From Clostridia bacterium (GTDB taxonomy: Bacteria; Bacillota; Clostridia; Christensenellales; Aristaeellaceae): a stretch of DNA of 9,571 bases. Below the pieces are notes generated by a model. That model was not told the DNA's origin. It was given only the letters and a program-made list of their open reading frames with translations, and made no database searches. Shown one piece after another: positions 1 through 6,840 of this stretch; positions within the stretch are counted from its first letter, which is position 1; each line of letters begins with the position of its first letter. The stretch is taken from positions 1 to 9,571 of the forward strand of contig JAFSZW010000242.1 of assembly GCA_017458865.1 (NCBI GenBank). The letters are read 5' to 3'. A program made the position numbers and the translations under genes.

Positions 1-443
1 ACTGCGGCAATACGCCGGAGTGTAAGCTGTGCTCTTACCGTGCGGTCAAGTATCAGCTGATCCAGCACCGTCTGCTGGAGCCGGCCGGAAGCGATCCGGA
101 CTTCACCCGCGGCACCCTTGAGGCCGATCTGGCTGCCAGCCCGATCACCTTCTACCGCCTGCAGTGCGACAGCGAAGGCCAGCTGCGTGCGTACATCGCT
201 GAGGGCGAGATTCTCGATGTCAAGACCCGTTCGTTCGGCGGCATCGGCGTATTCGCCATCCCGGAGATGGGCCGCTTCTATCGTCATGTCCTGATCGAGA
301 AGCGCTATCCGCATCATGGCGCGGTTGCGTTCTCCCATGTTGGCAAAGCACTCTTTGAGGTCTTCCGCTTCATGGGCGTCAAGGACATCGCCTACAATCA
401 GCCGGCCAGCCTGCCGTATCCGACGGAGAATCCGTTCAAGTAA
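1..443 (+). CDS. L-fucose/L-arabinose isomerase-family protein, C-terminal part (5' truncated)
   Basis: The reading frame is open from the window edge (first full codon at 3) to TAA at 441-443, giving 146 residues of a C-terminus. The translation carries the signature of the C-terminal domain of COG2407-type sugar isomerases: GTLEADLAASPITFYRLQ, then a stretch containing SFGG and EMGRFYRHVLIE, then YPHHGAVAFSHVGKALFE, ending near NPFK. The His-His in this family lies close to the metal and substrate site. Such enzymes interconvert aldoses and ketoses (fucose/fuculose or arabinose/ribulose) in the cytoplasm. The exact sugar cannot be read from this fragment, and no other sugar-catabolic gene lies in the window to help. 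The gene ends in a strong terminator 24 bp downstream, so it is the last gene of its transcript. The family call is fairly firm; the substrate is not. Confidence 0.8.
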   Translation, partial: CGNTPECKLCSYRAVKYQLIQHRLLEPAGSDPDFTRGTLEADLAASPITFYRLQCDSEGQLRAYIAEGEILDVKTRSFGGIGVFAIPEMGRFYRHVLIEKRYPHHGAVAFSHVGKALFEVFRFMGVKDIAYNQPASLPYPTENPFK

Positions 444-466
444 TTTAAGATTATTGAAACCCATCT

Positions 467-498
467 GCAGCCAGTGCACATGCACTGGCTGCATTTTT
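467..498 (+). terminator. Intrinsic terminator after the isomerase gene
   Basis: GCAGCCAGTGC (467-477) pairs perfectly with GCACTGGCTGC (482-492) around the loop ACAT. It is followed by A and five T (494-498). The 11-bp GC-rich stem with a U-tract, 24 bp past the stop codon, is a standard Rho-independent terminator. Confidence 0.9.
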
Positions 499-528
499 AG
501 GCAGCATTTTGTGCTGCCCGGCACTTCC

Positions 529-557
529 TTGTTATCAGATTTGGATTGTGGTAGAAT
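529..557 (+). promoter_or_regulatory. Candidate sigma-A promoter for the sugar-phosphate transferase
   Basis: The -35 TTGTTA (529-534) and -10 TAGAAT (552-557) are separated by exactly 17 bp. The site lies after the isomerase terminator and upstream of the TTG start at 748, so transcription would begin near 564 and leave a leader of about 184 nt. A perfect TATAAT at 618-623 has no good -35 and is less convincing. Confidence 0.6.
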
Positions 558-587
558 ACGGCGTGAAAAGATCGTATAAAGGCGGGC

Positions 588-697
588 CTGCATCAGCATG
601 AATCCGGGGAAATGCGCTATAATGGATGCAGCATGCGGCGAAAACTTAGCAAAATGGATCAATCGAAAGTTTGAGCTTGACACTGCACCAGGCAGTG
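588..697 (+). other. Foldable 5' leader of the sugar-phosphate transferase mRNA
   Basis: Within the long leader, CTGCATC (588-594) pairs with GATGCAG (625-631), enclosing a second short pairing of GCAT (596-599) with ATGC (612-615). Further on, CACTGC (681-686) pairs with GCAGTG (692-697) around ACCAG. I do not recognise a known riboswitch class or T-box: there is no T-box antiterminator motif, no c-di-GMP core and no terminator hairpin before the start. The structure is visible, but a regulatory role is only inferred. Confidence 0.3.
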
Positions 698-747
698 AGC
701 TGGAGTCTGGCGGAAGCACTTAAGCATGTCCGGGAGGAGATGTTGCG

Positions 748-2133
748 TTGATTAAGAAAAATCAAGGATTTCTGAATTTTCTGAATGCATTTTCGGATGC
801 AGCCCTGATTCTTATCTCGTACTTTGTCAGTCTGGGCATCCGGTTTGAAGTGCTGAACGGTTATTCGGGAAATCCGCTCAGGGATTCGCGCTTTGCGATC
901 GTGGCGGTTTTATACAGCATAGGCATCGTGATTACGTATGCTGCTGCGCATCTGTATAAGCCGAAACGGCTGAAACGGGTGGGCATTGATAATATCCGTG
1001 TGTTTATTATCAATGGCATTGGCTCGTTTATCCTCATGGCATTCTTCTTCATTTTTCGTCTCCTGGATGTTTCGCGTCTGACGATTTTTATCTTCTGGAT
1101 GTTGTCCAGTGTCTTTGTCAGCGTGAAACGGACGACGGTCTTTGCCGTACTTCGCTATTTCAGATCAAAAGGATATAATCTCAAACACGTTGTCGTGGTC
1201 GGCAACGGACGTCTGGCTCAGCAGTACATCAGGTCTATACGGGCAAATACCCAGCTGGGGATTCGGGTGGACGGATACGTGAGCGGTGTTCCAAAGAAGG
1301 AGATGGGCGTGCCGCTCGGCAGCTATGAGGAACTGGGAGAGATCATACAGAATGGCTCTTATGACGGCATTATTGTCGCACTTGAGCCCCATGAGATCCG
1401 GTTCATGCCGTCTGTTCTCGGCATTGCAGACAAAGAAGGCATTCATGTTGAAATGATTCCTTTCTACAATGATTACTACCCGATGTATCCGACGGTTGAA
1501 ACGATTGATAACATCAAGCTGTTTAATCTGCGCGCAACCCCGATGGACAACATCGTAAGCGTGATCATCAAGCGTTCATTTGATTTGATTGGTTCTTTGC
1601 TCCTGATTATCATCACCAGCCCGCTGATGCTTGTGATTGCCATTGGCGTAAAGCTTTCAAGTCCGGGCCCCATCATCTTCAAGCAGGAGCGGATTGGCAA
1701 GGACAAAAAGCCGTTTATGATGCTCAAGTTCAGGAGCATGCGCATGAACAGCAGTGAGGACACAGGATGGTCGACGGACAGGGACGAAAGACGGACAAAG
1801 TTCGGCAGCTTCATTCGGAAATACAGCCTGGATGAATTCCCCCAGTTCTTTAATGTACTGGTGGGTCAGATGAGCTTTGTCGGTCCGAGACCTGAGGTGC
1901 CGTTCCATGTCAATCACTACAAGGAGGAGATTCCGAGATATCTGATTCGCCAGCAGGTGAGACCCGGAATTACGGGATGGGCGCAGATCAACGGCCTCAG
2001 AGGGGATACATCCATCCGGGAACGGGTGGAATATGACCTGTGGTACATTGACAACTGGAGCGCAGGACTTGATCTTAAGATCATCTGGCGGACCATATTC
2101 GGTGGAATGGTGAACAAGGAGGTCATTATGTAG
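748..2133 (+). CDS. Polyprenyl-phosphate sugar-1-phosphate transferase (exopolysaccharide priming enzyme)
   Basis: This 461-residue membrane protein transfers a sugar-1-phosphate from a nucleotide sugar to undecaprenyl phosphate, the first step of an exopolysaccharide, capsule or other lipid-linked glycan. Four hydrophobic segments lie at about 13-31, 48-68, 85-105 and 110-127. A Rossmann-like CoA_binding_3 region follows (VVGNGRLA near 150-157), then the catalytic bacterial sugar transferase domain. That domain has a membrane-penetrating helix with SP at 291-292, FKQERIG 311-317, MLKFRSM 325-331, the Asp362-Glu363 catalytic dyad in SLDEFPQ, GPRPE 379-383 and VRPGITGWAQ 404-413. Length and order fit the WbaP/CpsE-type family. 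The TTG start is preceded by GGGAGGAG at 732-739; an in-frame stop at 721-723 and the lack of any other start in between leave no alternative. The donor sugar cannot be deduced. No glycosyltransferases, flippase or polymerase adjoin it. Confidence 0.92.
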   Translation: MIKKNQGFLNFLNAFSDAALILISYFVSLGIRFEVLNGYSGNPLRDSRFAIVAVLYSIGIVITYAAAHLYKPKRLKRVGIDNIRVFIINGIGSFILMAFFFIFRLLDVSRLTIFIFWMLSSVFVSVKRTTVFAVLRYFRSKGYNLKHVVVVGNGRLAQQYIRSIRANTQLGIRVDGYVSGVPKKEMGVPLGSYEELGEIIQNGSYDGIIVALEPHEIRFMPSVLGIADKEGIHVEMIPFYNDYYPMYPTVETIDNIKLFNLRATPMDNIVSVIIKRSFDLIGSLLLIIITSPLMLVIAIGVKLSSPGPIIFKQERIGKDKKPFMMLKFRSMRMNSSEDTGWSTDRDERRTKFGSFIRKYSLDEFPQFFNVLVGQMSFVGPRPEVPFHVNHYKEEIPRYLIRQQVRPGITGWAQINGLRGDTSIRERVEYDLWYIDNWSAGLDLKIIWRTIFGGMVNKEVIM

Positions 2134-2368
2134 CCCTCCGGCCATGGCGTGCACGGCATTCAGTCCCTGCCTGGCCAGACAGAGTTGAGGACAGGCATTT
2201 GTCAGATCGGACGGGTGTGACGAAGACTTTCCCCGGCGGATACTGGTTTTCTGGCAGCATCCGGCGTACTCGGACGATCGCAGCCCTGTGCAGACGTGAT
2301 ATTTACAAACAATATCCCATCTGCATGAGAATGACAGAACATCTGCCTCAAATAGATAATGAAGAGAC
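2134..2368. other. Non-coding stretch between transferase stop and its terminator
   Basis: This 235-bp stretch separates the stop at 2131-2133 from the first terminator. I find no convincing gene. A 74-codon frame opening with TTG at 2199 has a passable GAGGA upstream, but it runs straight through the terminator hairpin and has no recognisable motif. Visible details are a small inverted repeat, GATATT/AATATC, near 2299-2317 and a repeated heptamer CATCTGC about 22 bp apart (near 2319 and 2341). It could be a long 3' UTR, a decayed gene or the site of a small RNA. Confidence 0.4.
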
Positions 2369-2398
2369 AAATCCGCTTCCGATCAGAAGCGGATTTTT
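2369..2398 (+). terminator. Intrinsic terminator downstream of the sugar-phosphate transferase
   Basis: AAATCCGCTTC (2369-2379) pairs perfectly with GAAGCGGATTT (2386-2396) around CGATCA, and the T-run continues to 2398. The 11-bp stem and uridine tail are typical. Because the stem starts with A and ends with T, it could also work weakly on the minus strand. Confidence 0.88.
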
Positions 2399-2425
2399 GG
2401 CTTTACATGGCGGATTTTCATAAAA

Positions 2426-2444
2426 AATAATTGACAGAATTATT
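2426..2444. promoter_or_regulatory. Fur-box-like inverted repeat over the -35 element
   Basis: AATAATT (2426-2432) and AATTATT (2438-2444) form a perfect 7-5-7 inverted repeat, 19 bp in all, covering the -35 hexamer. Counted by eye against the classical 19-bp Fur box (GATAATGATAATCATTATC), 11 of 19 positions agree, including the ATAAT and ATTAT arms. A bound metalloregulator would block RNA polymerase. AT-rich palindromes can arise by chance, so identification as Fur rather than another repressor is tentative. Confidence 0.4.
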
Positions 2445-2459
2445 CAATACCAGTATAAT
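2431..2459 (+). promoter_or_regulatory. Perfect-consensus sigma-A promoter of the ABC importer operon
   Basis: TTGACA (2431-2436), a 17-bp spacer and TATAAT (2454-2459) match the housekeeping consensus at all twelve positions. Transcription would start near 2466 and give a leader of roughly 78 nt before the binding-protein gene. So strong a core promoter usually needs a repressor to be conditional, and a candidate operator overlaps the -35. Confidence 0.92.
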
Positions 2460-2543
2460 TTCAGAAACGACGCCAAAGCGGTCCGAAGGTCATTTGAGTT
2501 GTATGAGGACGCCTGCGCGTAAGATATGAAAGGAGTAACCTTT

Positions 2544-3620
2544 ATGAAGAAACTGTTTGCTCTCGTACTGGCACTTGTTTTCGCTATGAGTCTTGCCACA
2601 ATGGCAATGGCAGCTGTTGAGGATTTTGATCCTGAGCTCGTTGCCGCTGCTCAGGGTGACGGCGAACTGATCGTCTATGGTTCCTGCGAGGAAGCTTATC
2701 TGTCCGCAGCATGCCAGCAGTTCGAAAATGAGTTTGGCATCAAGACCAGCTATCAGCGTCTTTCCACCGGTGAGGTTCAGGCCAAGATCACCGAGGAAAA
2801 CGGCAATCCTTCTGCTGATGTATGGTTCGGCGGCACGAATGATCCCTATGCTGAGATGGCATCCACAGGTCTGCTCGAGGCTTATGAGGCAAAGAATGCT
2901 TCTCATCTGACCTCTGCAAACTATCGCGATGCTGATGGCTATTGGTATGGCATCTACAAGGGCATCCTTGGATTCATGGCCAATACTGAAGAGCTTGCCC
3001 GCCTTGGCGTAGAAGCCCCGAAGGACTGGGACGACCTGCTCAAGGAAGAGTATAAGGGCCTGATCTGGACATCCAACCCGTCCACTGCCGGCACCGCAAA
3101 GCTCGTTATCAACACCATGGTTCAGATGAAGGGCCATGACGAGGCTATGAAGTACTTCGTCGAGCTCGACAAGAACATCCAGCAGTACACCAAGTCCGGT
3201 TCCGGCCCGTCCAAGAAGGTCGGCCTCGGCGAGTGCGTTATCGGCATCGGATTCCTGCATGATGGCATCACCCAGATCCTCGACGGCTATGACAACATTG
3301 CTCTGATCGTTCCGGCAAGCGGCACCTCCTATGAGGTTGGCTCCACTGCTATCTTCAAGAACGCAAAGCATGCCAATGCTGCCAAGCTGTGGATTGAGTT
3401 CGCCCTCAGCCCGGATTGCGTCAACATTGCAAAGGATAACGAGTCCTATCAGTTCCTCGTACTCGACAATGCTGAGCAGCCGCAGCAGGCGATTGATGCC
3501 GGCCTCGATCCGGAGAACGTCATTGATTATGACTTCGCCGATGCAAAGGCCAACACCTCCAAGTATGTTGAAGACTTCTTCAACGCTGTTGGTCAGGATG
3601 ACCGTTTCAAGACTGAGTAA
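2544..3620 (+). CDS. ABC importer periplasmic-type substrate-binding protein, AfuA/FbpA (COG1840) family
   Basis: This is a 358-residue secreted solute-binding protein of the class that captures a ligand for the adjacent importer. I chose the ATG at 2544 because AAAGGAG (2529-2535) lies 8 bp before it and overlaps the codons after an upstream in-frame ATG at 2526. Residues 1-23 form a signal peptide ending AMA, followed by AVEDFD, with no lipobox cysteine. The two-lobe fold shows ELIVYGSCEEAY (41-52), STGEVQAKI, SADVWFGGTNDPYAEMA (90-106) and GSGPSKKVGLGECVIGIGF (219-237). The place where ferric-binding proteins carry a Tyr-Tyr pair reads FLHDGI (His239-Asp240), with Glu264 in GTSYEVGS. That resembles the hexose-phosphate-binding AfuA more than iron-binding FbpA. 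Family membership is firm; iron, sugar phosphate or 2-aminoethylphosphonate as ligand is undecided. Confidence 0.88.
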   Translation: MKKLFALVLALVFAMSLATMAMAAVEDFDPELVAAAQGDGELIVYGSCEEAYLSAACQQFENEFGIKTSYQRLSTGEVQAKITEENGNPSADVWFGGTNDPYAEMASTGLLEAYEAKNASHLTSANYRDADGYWYGIYKGILGFMANTEELARLGVEAPKDWDDLLKEEYKGLIWTSNPSTAGTAKLVINTMVQMKGHDEAMKYFVELDKNIQQYTKSGSGPSKKVGLGECVIGIGFLHDGITQILDGYDNIALIVPASGTSYEVGSTAIFKNAKHANAAKLWIEFALSPDCVNIAKDNESYQFLVLDNAEQPQQAIDAGLDPENVIDYDFADAKANTSKYVEDFFNAVGQDDRFKTE

Positions 3621-3655
3621 TAATATAGTGATCCTTTCCGGGTCTGTCGGAAACA

Positions 3656-3684
3656 GGGGATGGCGGACAACGCCATCCCTTTTT
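3656..3684 (+). terminator. Intercistronic hairpin/attenuator between binding protein and permease
   Basis: GGGATGGCG (3657-3665) pairs with CGCCATCCC (3671-3679) around GACAA, and five T follow (3680-3684). It sits 36 bp after the binding-protein stop and before the permease, and I see no strong promoter between hairpin and permease. It therefore most likely acts as a partial terminator and 3' stabiliser, giving more binding protein than membrane components, a common arrangement in importer operons. Confidence 0.82.
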
Positions 3685-3765
3685 GGTAACAGAGGGAAAG
3701 ATAACTGCTGACTGTGCATTTTGCTGCAGGCAGCACCGGTCTTAATGAAATGGAGGGATCTATCC

Positions 3766-5550
3766 TTGGCAACATCCAAGTCGCGTCAGCTTGACCGAAA
3801 GAAATTCTTCGGTGATCCGCTCCTTGTGGTCACAATCTGTGTTCTGACGGTTCTTCTGGCGTTGTTTATTCTTTATCCGCTCTCCATGCTGCTCATTGAG
3901 AGCGTATATGAAACGAACACGGTAACAGCGGAAGATGGCACGGCCATTGTGAATTCGCATATTACCGGCGCCGTGTTTACACGGGTTATGGGCATGAACC
4001 GCTTCCGGAAAGCATTCAAGAATACGCTTATTCTGGGCTTTCTGGTAGGCTTTGGCTCTACAATGCTTGGACTCCTGTTTGCCTATGTCGATGTATATGT
4101 TGACATCAAAAGCAAATTTGTACGCGGTCTGTTCGCGGTGGTTTCGCAGCTGCCGGTCGTATCACCGCCTTTCGTCCTGAGTCTTTCCATGATCCTGCTG
4201 TTTGGCCGCAGCGGCCTGATTACAAGATCGCTGCTTGGAATCTATGACTCCAACATCTACGGCCTCCACGGCATTGCAATCGTTGAGATTCTGACGTTCT
4301 TCCGGGTCTGCTACATGATGCTGACCGGACTGCTCAAAAACATTGACCCGTCACTCGAGGAAGCGAGCCGCGACATGGGCGCTTCCCGGATGAAGGTGTT
4401 TACATCAGTTACGCTGCCGCTGCTCCTGCCGGGCCTTGGCAATGCGTTTCTGGTAACCTTTATCGAATCTGTTGCCGACTTCGCCAACCCCATGATGATC
4501 GGCGGCGACTTCGATACGCTGGCAACGACCATTTATCTGCAGGTCACCGGCGGCAGCTATGATAAGGCAGGCGCCTCCGCTATGGCAGTCATCCTGCTGA
4601 GCCTCACGCTGGTGCTGTTCCTGGTTCAGAAGTACTATCTTGAGGCCAAGACAGCACAGACGCTGACCGGCAAAGCGAGCCGCGCCCGCATGCTGATTAC
4701 GGATATGAGTGTCCGTGCTCCGCTGACGATCCTGTGCTCCCTGGTTTCCATTTTCGTTCTCATGATGTACGTATCCGTTTTCTTCGGCTCGCTCTTTAAG
4801 CTGTGGGGACGGAATTACTCCCTGGTCTTCTCTCACTACGAGTATCTGCTCAAGTATGATGGACTCAAGGCGTTCAGGGATTCGTTCATGCTCTCTGCGA
4901 TTGCTGCGCCGATTACGGCACTGCTTTCCATGATCATCTCGTACCTGGTCGTCAAGAAGAAGTTCAAGATGAAGGGATTTATCGAGTTTGTTTCCATGCT
5001 GGCCATGGCGGTTCCCGGAACCGTTCTGGGCATTGGATACATCCGCGGTTTCTCCGGCGGTCTGTTCCGTACAGGTATGCTGCAGGGCATTTATGGAACC
5101 GGCATCATCCTGATCATCGTTTTCGTCGTCCGTTCACTGCCTGTCGGTACCAGAAGCGGTATCTCTGCACTCAGGCAGATCGACAAGTCCATTGAAGAGT
5201 CCGCCTATGATATGGGCGCAGGCAGCGGACGCGTGTTTATGACCGTCACACTGCCGCTGATTAAGGATTCCTTCCTGAGCGGTCTTGTTACCTCGTTCGT
5301 CCGCTCAATTACCGCTATTTCCGCGGTTATCCTGCTGGTGACGCCGCAGTACCTGCTGATTACCTGCAAGATCAACGAGTTTGCAGAAAAGGGAAAGTAC
5401 GGCGAGGCCTGTGCGTATGCAACTGTCCTGATTGCCATGGCATATGCCGCCATCCTCATCATGAACTTTGTCATGCGCTATTTCGGCAAGAGCAAGTCCC
5501 AGCGGCTGGCTGAGCGGGAAGCCAAGAAGTATGCCAGGAAAAAAGCCTGA
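3766..5550 (+). CDS. ABC importer permease, fused two-domain type (FbpB/AfuB family)
   Basis: This 594-residue integral membrane protein carries both transmembrane domains of the importer in one chain. Each half ends in the EAA cytoplasmic loop that docks to the ATPase: EEASRDMGASRMKVF at about 197-211 and EESAYDMGAGSGRVF at about 476-490, each followed by a TLPL segment. The ESVADFANPMMIGG motif after the first loop is characteristic of the iron/sugar-phosphate/phosphonate permease family. About twelve hydrophobic segments are visible, with a polar extracellular stretch after the first (about 45-85) and a basic tail (KKYARKKA). The TTG at 3766 is preferred because GGAGG (3752-3756) lies 9 bp upstream. 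The in-frame ATG at 3745 and TTG at 3721 lack good ribosome binding sites, but would add 7 or 15 residues. The ATPase gene follows after 23 bp. Confidence 0.9.
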   Translation: MATSKSRQLDRKKFFGDPLLVVTICVLTVLLALFILYPLSMLLIESVYETNTVTAEDGTAIVNSHITGAVFTRVMGMNRFRKAFKNTLILGFLVGFGSTMLGLLFAYVDVYVDIKSKFVRGLFAVVSQLPVVSPPFVLSLSMILLFGRSGLITRSLLGIYDSNIYGLHGIAIVEILTFFRVCYMMLTGLLKNIDPSLEEASRDMGASRMKVFTSVTLPLLLPGLGNAFLVTFIESVADFANPMMIGGDFDTLATTIYLQVTGGSYDKAGASAMAVILLSLTLVLFLVQKYYLEAKTAQTLTGKASRARMLITDMSVRAPLTILCSLVSIFVLMMYVSVFFGSLFKLWGRNYSLVFSHYEYLLKYDGLKAFRDSFMLSAIAAPITALLSMIISYLVVKKKFKMKGFIEFVSMLAMAVPGTVLGIGYIRGFSGGLFRTGMLQGIYGTGIILIIVFVVRSLPVGTRSGISALRQIDKSIEESAYDMGAGSGRVFMTVTLPLIKDSFLSGLVTSFVRSITAISAVILLVTPQYLLITCKINEFAEKGKYGEACAYATVLIAMAYAAILIMNFVMRYFGKSKSQRLAEREAKKYARKKA

Positions 5551-5573
5551 GTGTTTTGGAAGGGAGAATAAAA

Positions 5574-6650
5574 ATGGGTAAGGAACCGAAAGGCGTTCGC
5601 CTCGATCATATTTCGAAAATATATCAGGACCCCAAAACGCATGAGGACTTTTTTGCGGTAAAGGATGTCAGTCTTGATATTGCCCCGGGCGAGTTCATTA
5701 CACTGCTCGGCCCCTCCGGATGCGGCAAAACAACGACGCTGCGTATGGTGGCGGGTTTTGAGAGCCCTGATGAGGGCGAGATTTTCCTCGGCAGCGATGC
5801 CATAAATGAACTAACGCCCAACAAGCGGGATACGGCGATGGTGTTCCAGAGCTATGCATTGTTCCCGCACATGAACGTGTTTGAAAACGTCGCTTACGGA
5901 CTCAAGCTGCGCAAGGTCCCGGCGGATGAGATTCAGAAACGGGTTGCCAATATACTGAGTCTGGTTGAGCTGGGCGGGATGGAACTCAGAATGACCAACC
6001 AACTGTCCGGCGGTCAGCAGCAGCGTGTTGCACTGGCCAGAGCGCTGGTTGTCGAACCGGGTGTTCTGCTCTTCGATGAGCCGCTTTCCAACCTGGACGC
6101 GAAACTGCGCGTGCAGATGCGTACGGAGATCCGGAAGATCCAGCAGCGTCTGGGCATCACGGCAATCTATGTCACGCATGATCAGAGTGAGGCCATGTCC
6201 ATTTCGGACCGCATTATCATTATGCGCAAGGGCGTCATTGAGCAGCAGGGAAGCCCAACGGAGATCTACTATCATCCGGTTAACGAGTTTGTCGCTGACT
6301 TCATCGGTGAGTGCAACTTCCTCAATGCCACTGTTTCATCAGTTGACGGCAAGAGCATCACGGCGGATGTAAACGGCAGCAAGGTTGCTGTCGTATCCGA
6401 CCGGCAGGTCAAGGCCGGCGATACCGGAAAGATCGTTCTTCGTCCTGAGGCAATCCGGATTGAGAGCAAGGGAGATATTCCCTGCAAGGTGGAACTCTCC
6501 TGCTTCATGGGTTCGTACCAGTACTACCATGTGCGTGTCGGCGACACGCTGGTTAAGATCAACGACAACTGCCCGGTTAACAAACAGGTGTTTGCTGTCG
6601 ATGACCAGGCTTATCTTTCCTTTGACAAGGAATGCGGCCATCTTCTGTAA
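5574..6650 (+). CDS. ABC importer ATP-binding protein (FbpC/AfuC/PotA-like)
   Basis: This 358-residue cytoplasmic ATPase powers the importer. All nucleotide-binding elements are present: Walker A GPSGCGKT (46-53), Q-loop Gln92 in VFQSYALFPH, signature LSGGQQQ (144-150), Walker B VLLFDEP (164-170) with catalytic Glu169, D-loop SNLDAKLR and H-loop His202 in VTHDQSEA. Residues from about 245 to the end form the TOBE-type regulatory domain (ATVSSVDG, VLRPEAIRI, FMGSYQYYHVRVGD). The length is normal for the CUT1/FbpC group. The ATG at 5574 has AAGGGAG at 5560-5566; a TTG at 5556 would lie on top of that site. It is the last gene of the operon and ends 11 bp before a strong terminator. ATPases of this group look alike across iron, polyamine and sugar systems, so the substrate must be judged from the binding protein. 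Confidence 0.93.
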   Translation: MGKEPKGVRLDHISKIYQDPKTHEDFFAVKDVSLDIAPGEFITLLGPSGCGKTTTLRMVAGFESPDEGEIFLGSDAINELTPNKRDTAMVFQSYALFPHMNVFENVAYGLKLRKVPADEIQKRVANILSLVELGGMELRMTNQLSGGQQQRVALARALVVEPGVLLFDEPLSNLDAKLRVQMRTEIRKIQQRLGITAIYVTHDQSEAMSISDRIIIMRKGVIEQQGSPTEIYYHPVNEFVADFIGECNFLNATVSSVDGKSITADVNGSKVAVVSDRQVKAGDTGKIVLRPEAIRIESKGDIPCKVELSCFMGSYQYYHVRVGDTLVKINDNCPVNKQVFAVDDQAYLSFDKECGHLL

Positions 6651-6661
6651 GATCATAAAAC

Positions 6662-6699
6662 GGAGCCGGGAATCATGGATTCCCGGCTCCCTGTTTTTT
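6662..6699 (+). terminator. Strong terminator of the ABC importer operon
   Basis: GGAGCCGGGAATC (6662-6674) pairs perfectly with GATTCCCGGCTCC (6678-6690). CTG and six T (6694-6699) follow. The 13-bp GC-rich stem is the strongest classic terminator in the window, and it separates the importer operon from the non-coding region to the right. Confidence 0.95.
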
Positions 6700-6840
6700 G
6701 AAGGATATGCGGCTGATCGGGATCATGTGCTCATCCAAACTGACACTTCATGCCCTGCTTTATCATTCAGACAGTTGGTGATTGCGATGATCACCCAGTC
6801 TTCCCATAGGTGCTCTAAACATGTGTGAACCTGACCTTTT

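Noticed and set aside
677..682. TTGACA hexamer in the transferase leader
   Set aside because: No acceptable -10 lies 16-18 bp downstream, so it is not called a promoter.
700..720. GGCGGAAGC resembling the ops/JUMPstart element of polysaccharide operons
   Set aside because: Only a partial match, without the wider conserved context, and that element is described mainly in enterobacteria.
1657..2370. 237-codon minus-strand frame over the transferase 3' half
   Set aside because: It overlaps the conserved catalytic domain of the real gene and has no ribosome binding site or motif.
2199..2423. 74-codon frame starting TTG downstream of the transferase
   Set aside because: It runs through the 2369-2398 terminator and ends next to the importer promoter, with no recognisable motif.
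2490..3779. 429-codon open frame on the minus strand across the binding-protein gene
   Set aside because: It lies wholly antisense to a clear secreted binding protein, shows no recognisable domain and is explained by the codon bias of the real gene.
6700..6840. Possible remnant of a protein-coding gene on either strand
   Set aside because: Short open frames exist, but none has a start, ribosome binding site or recognisable family feature.
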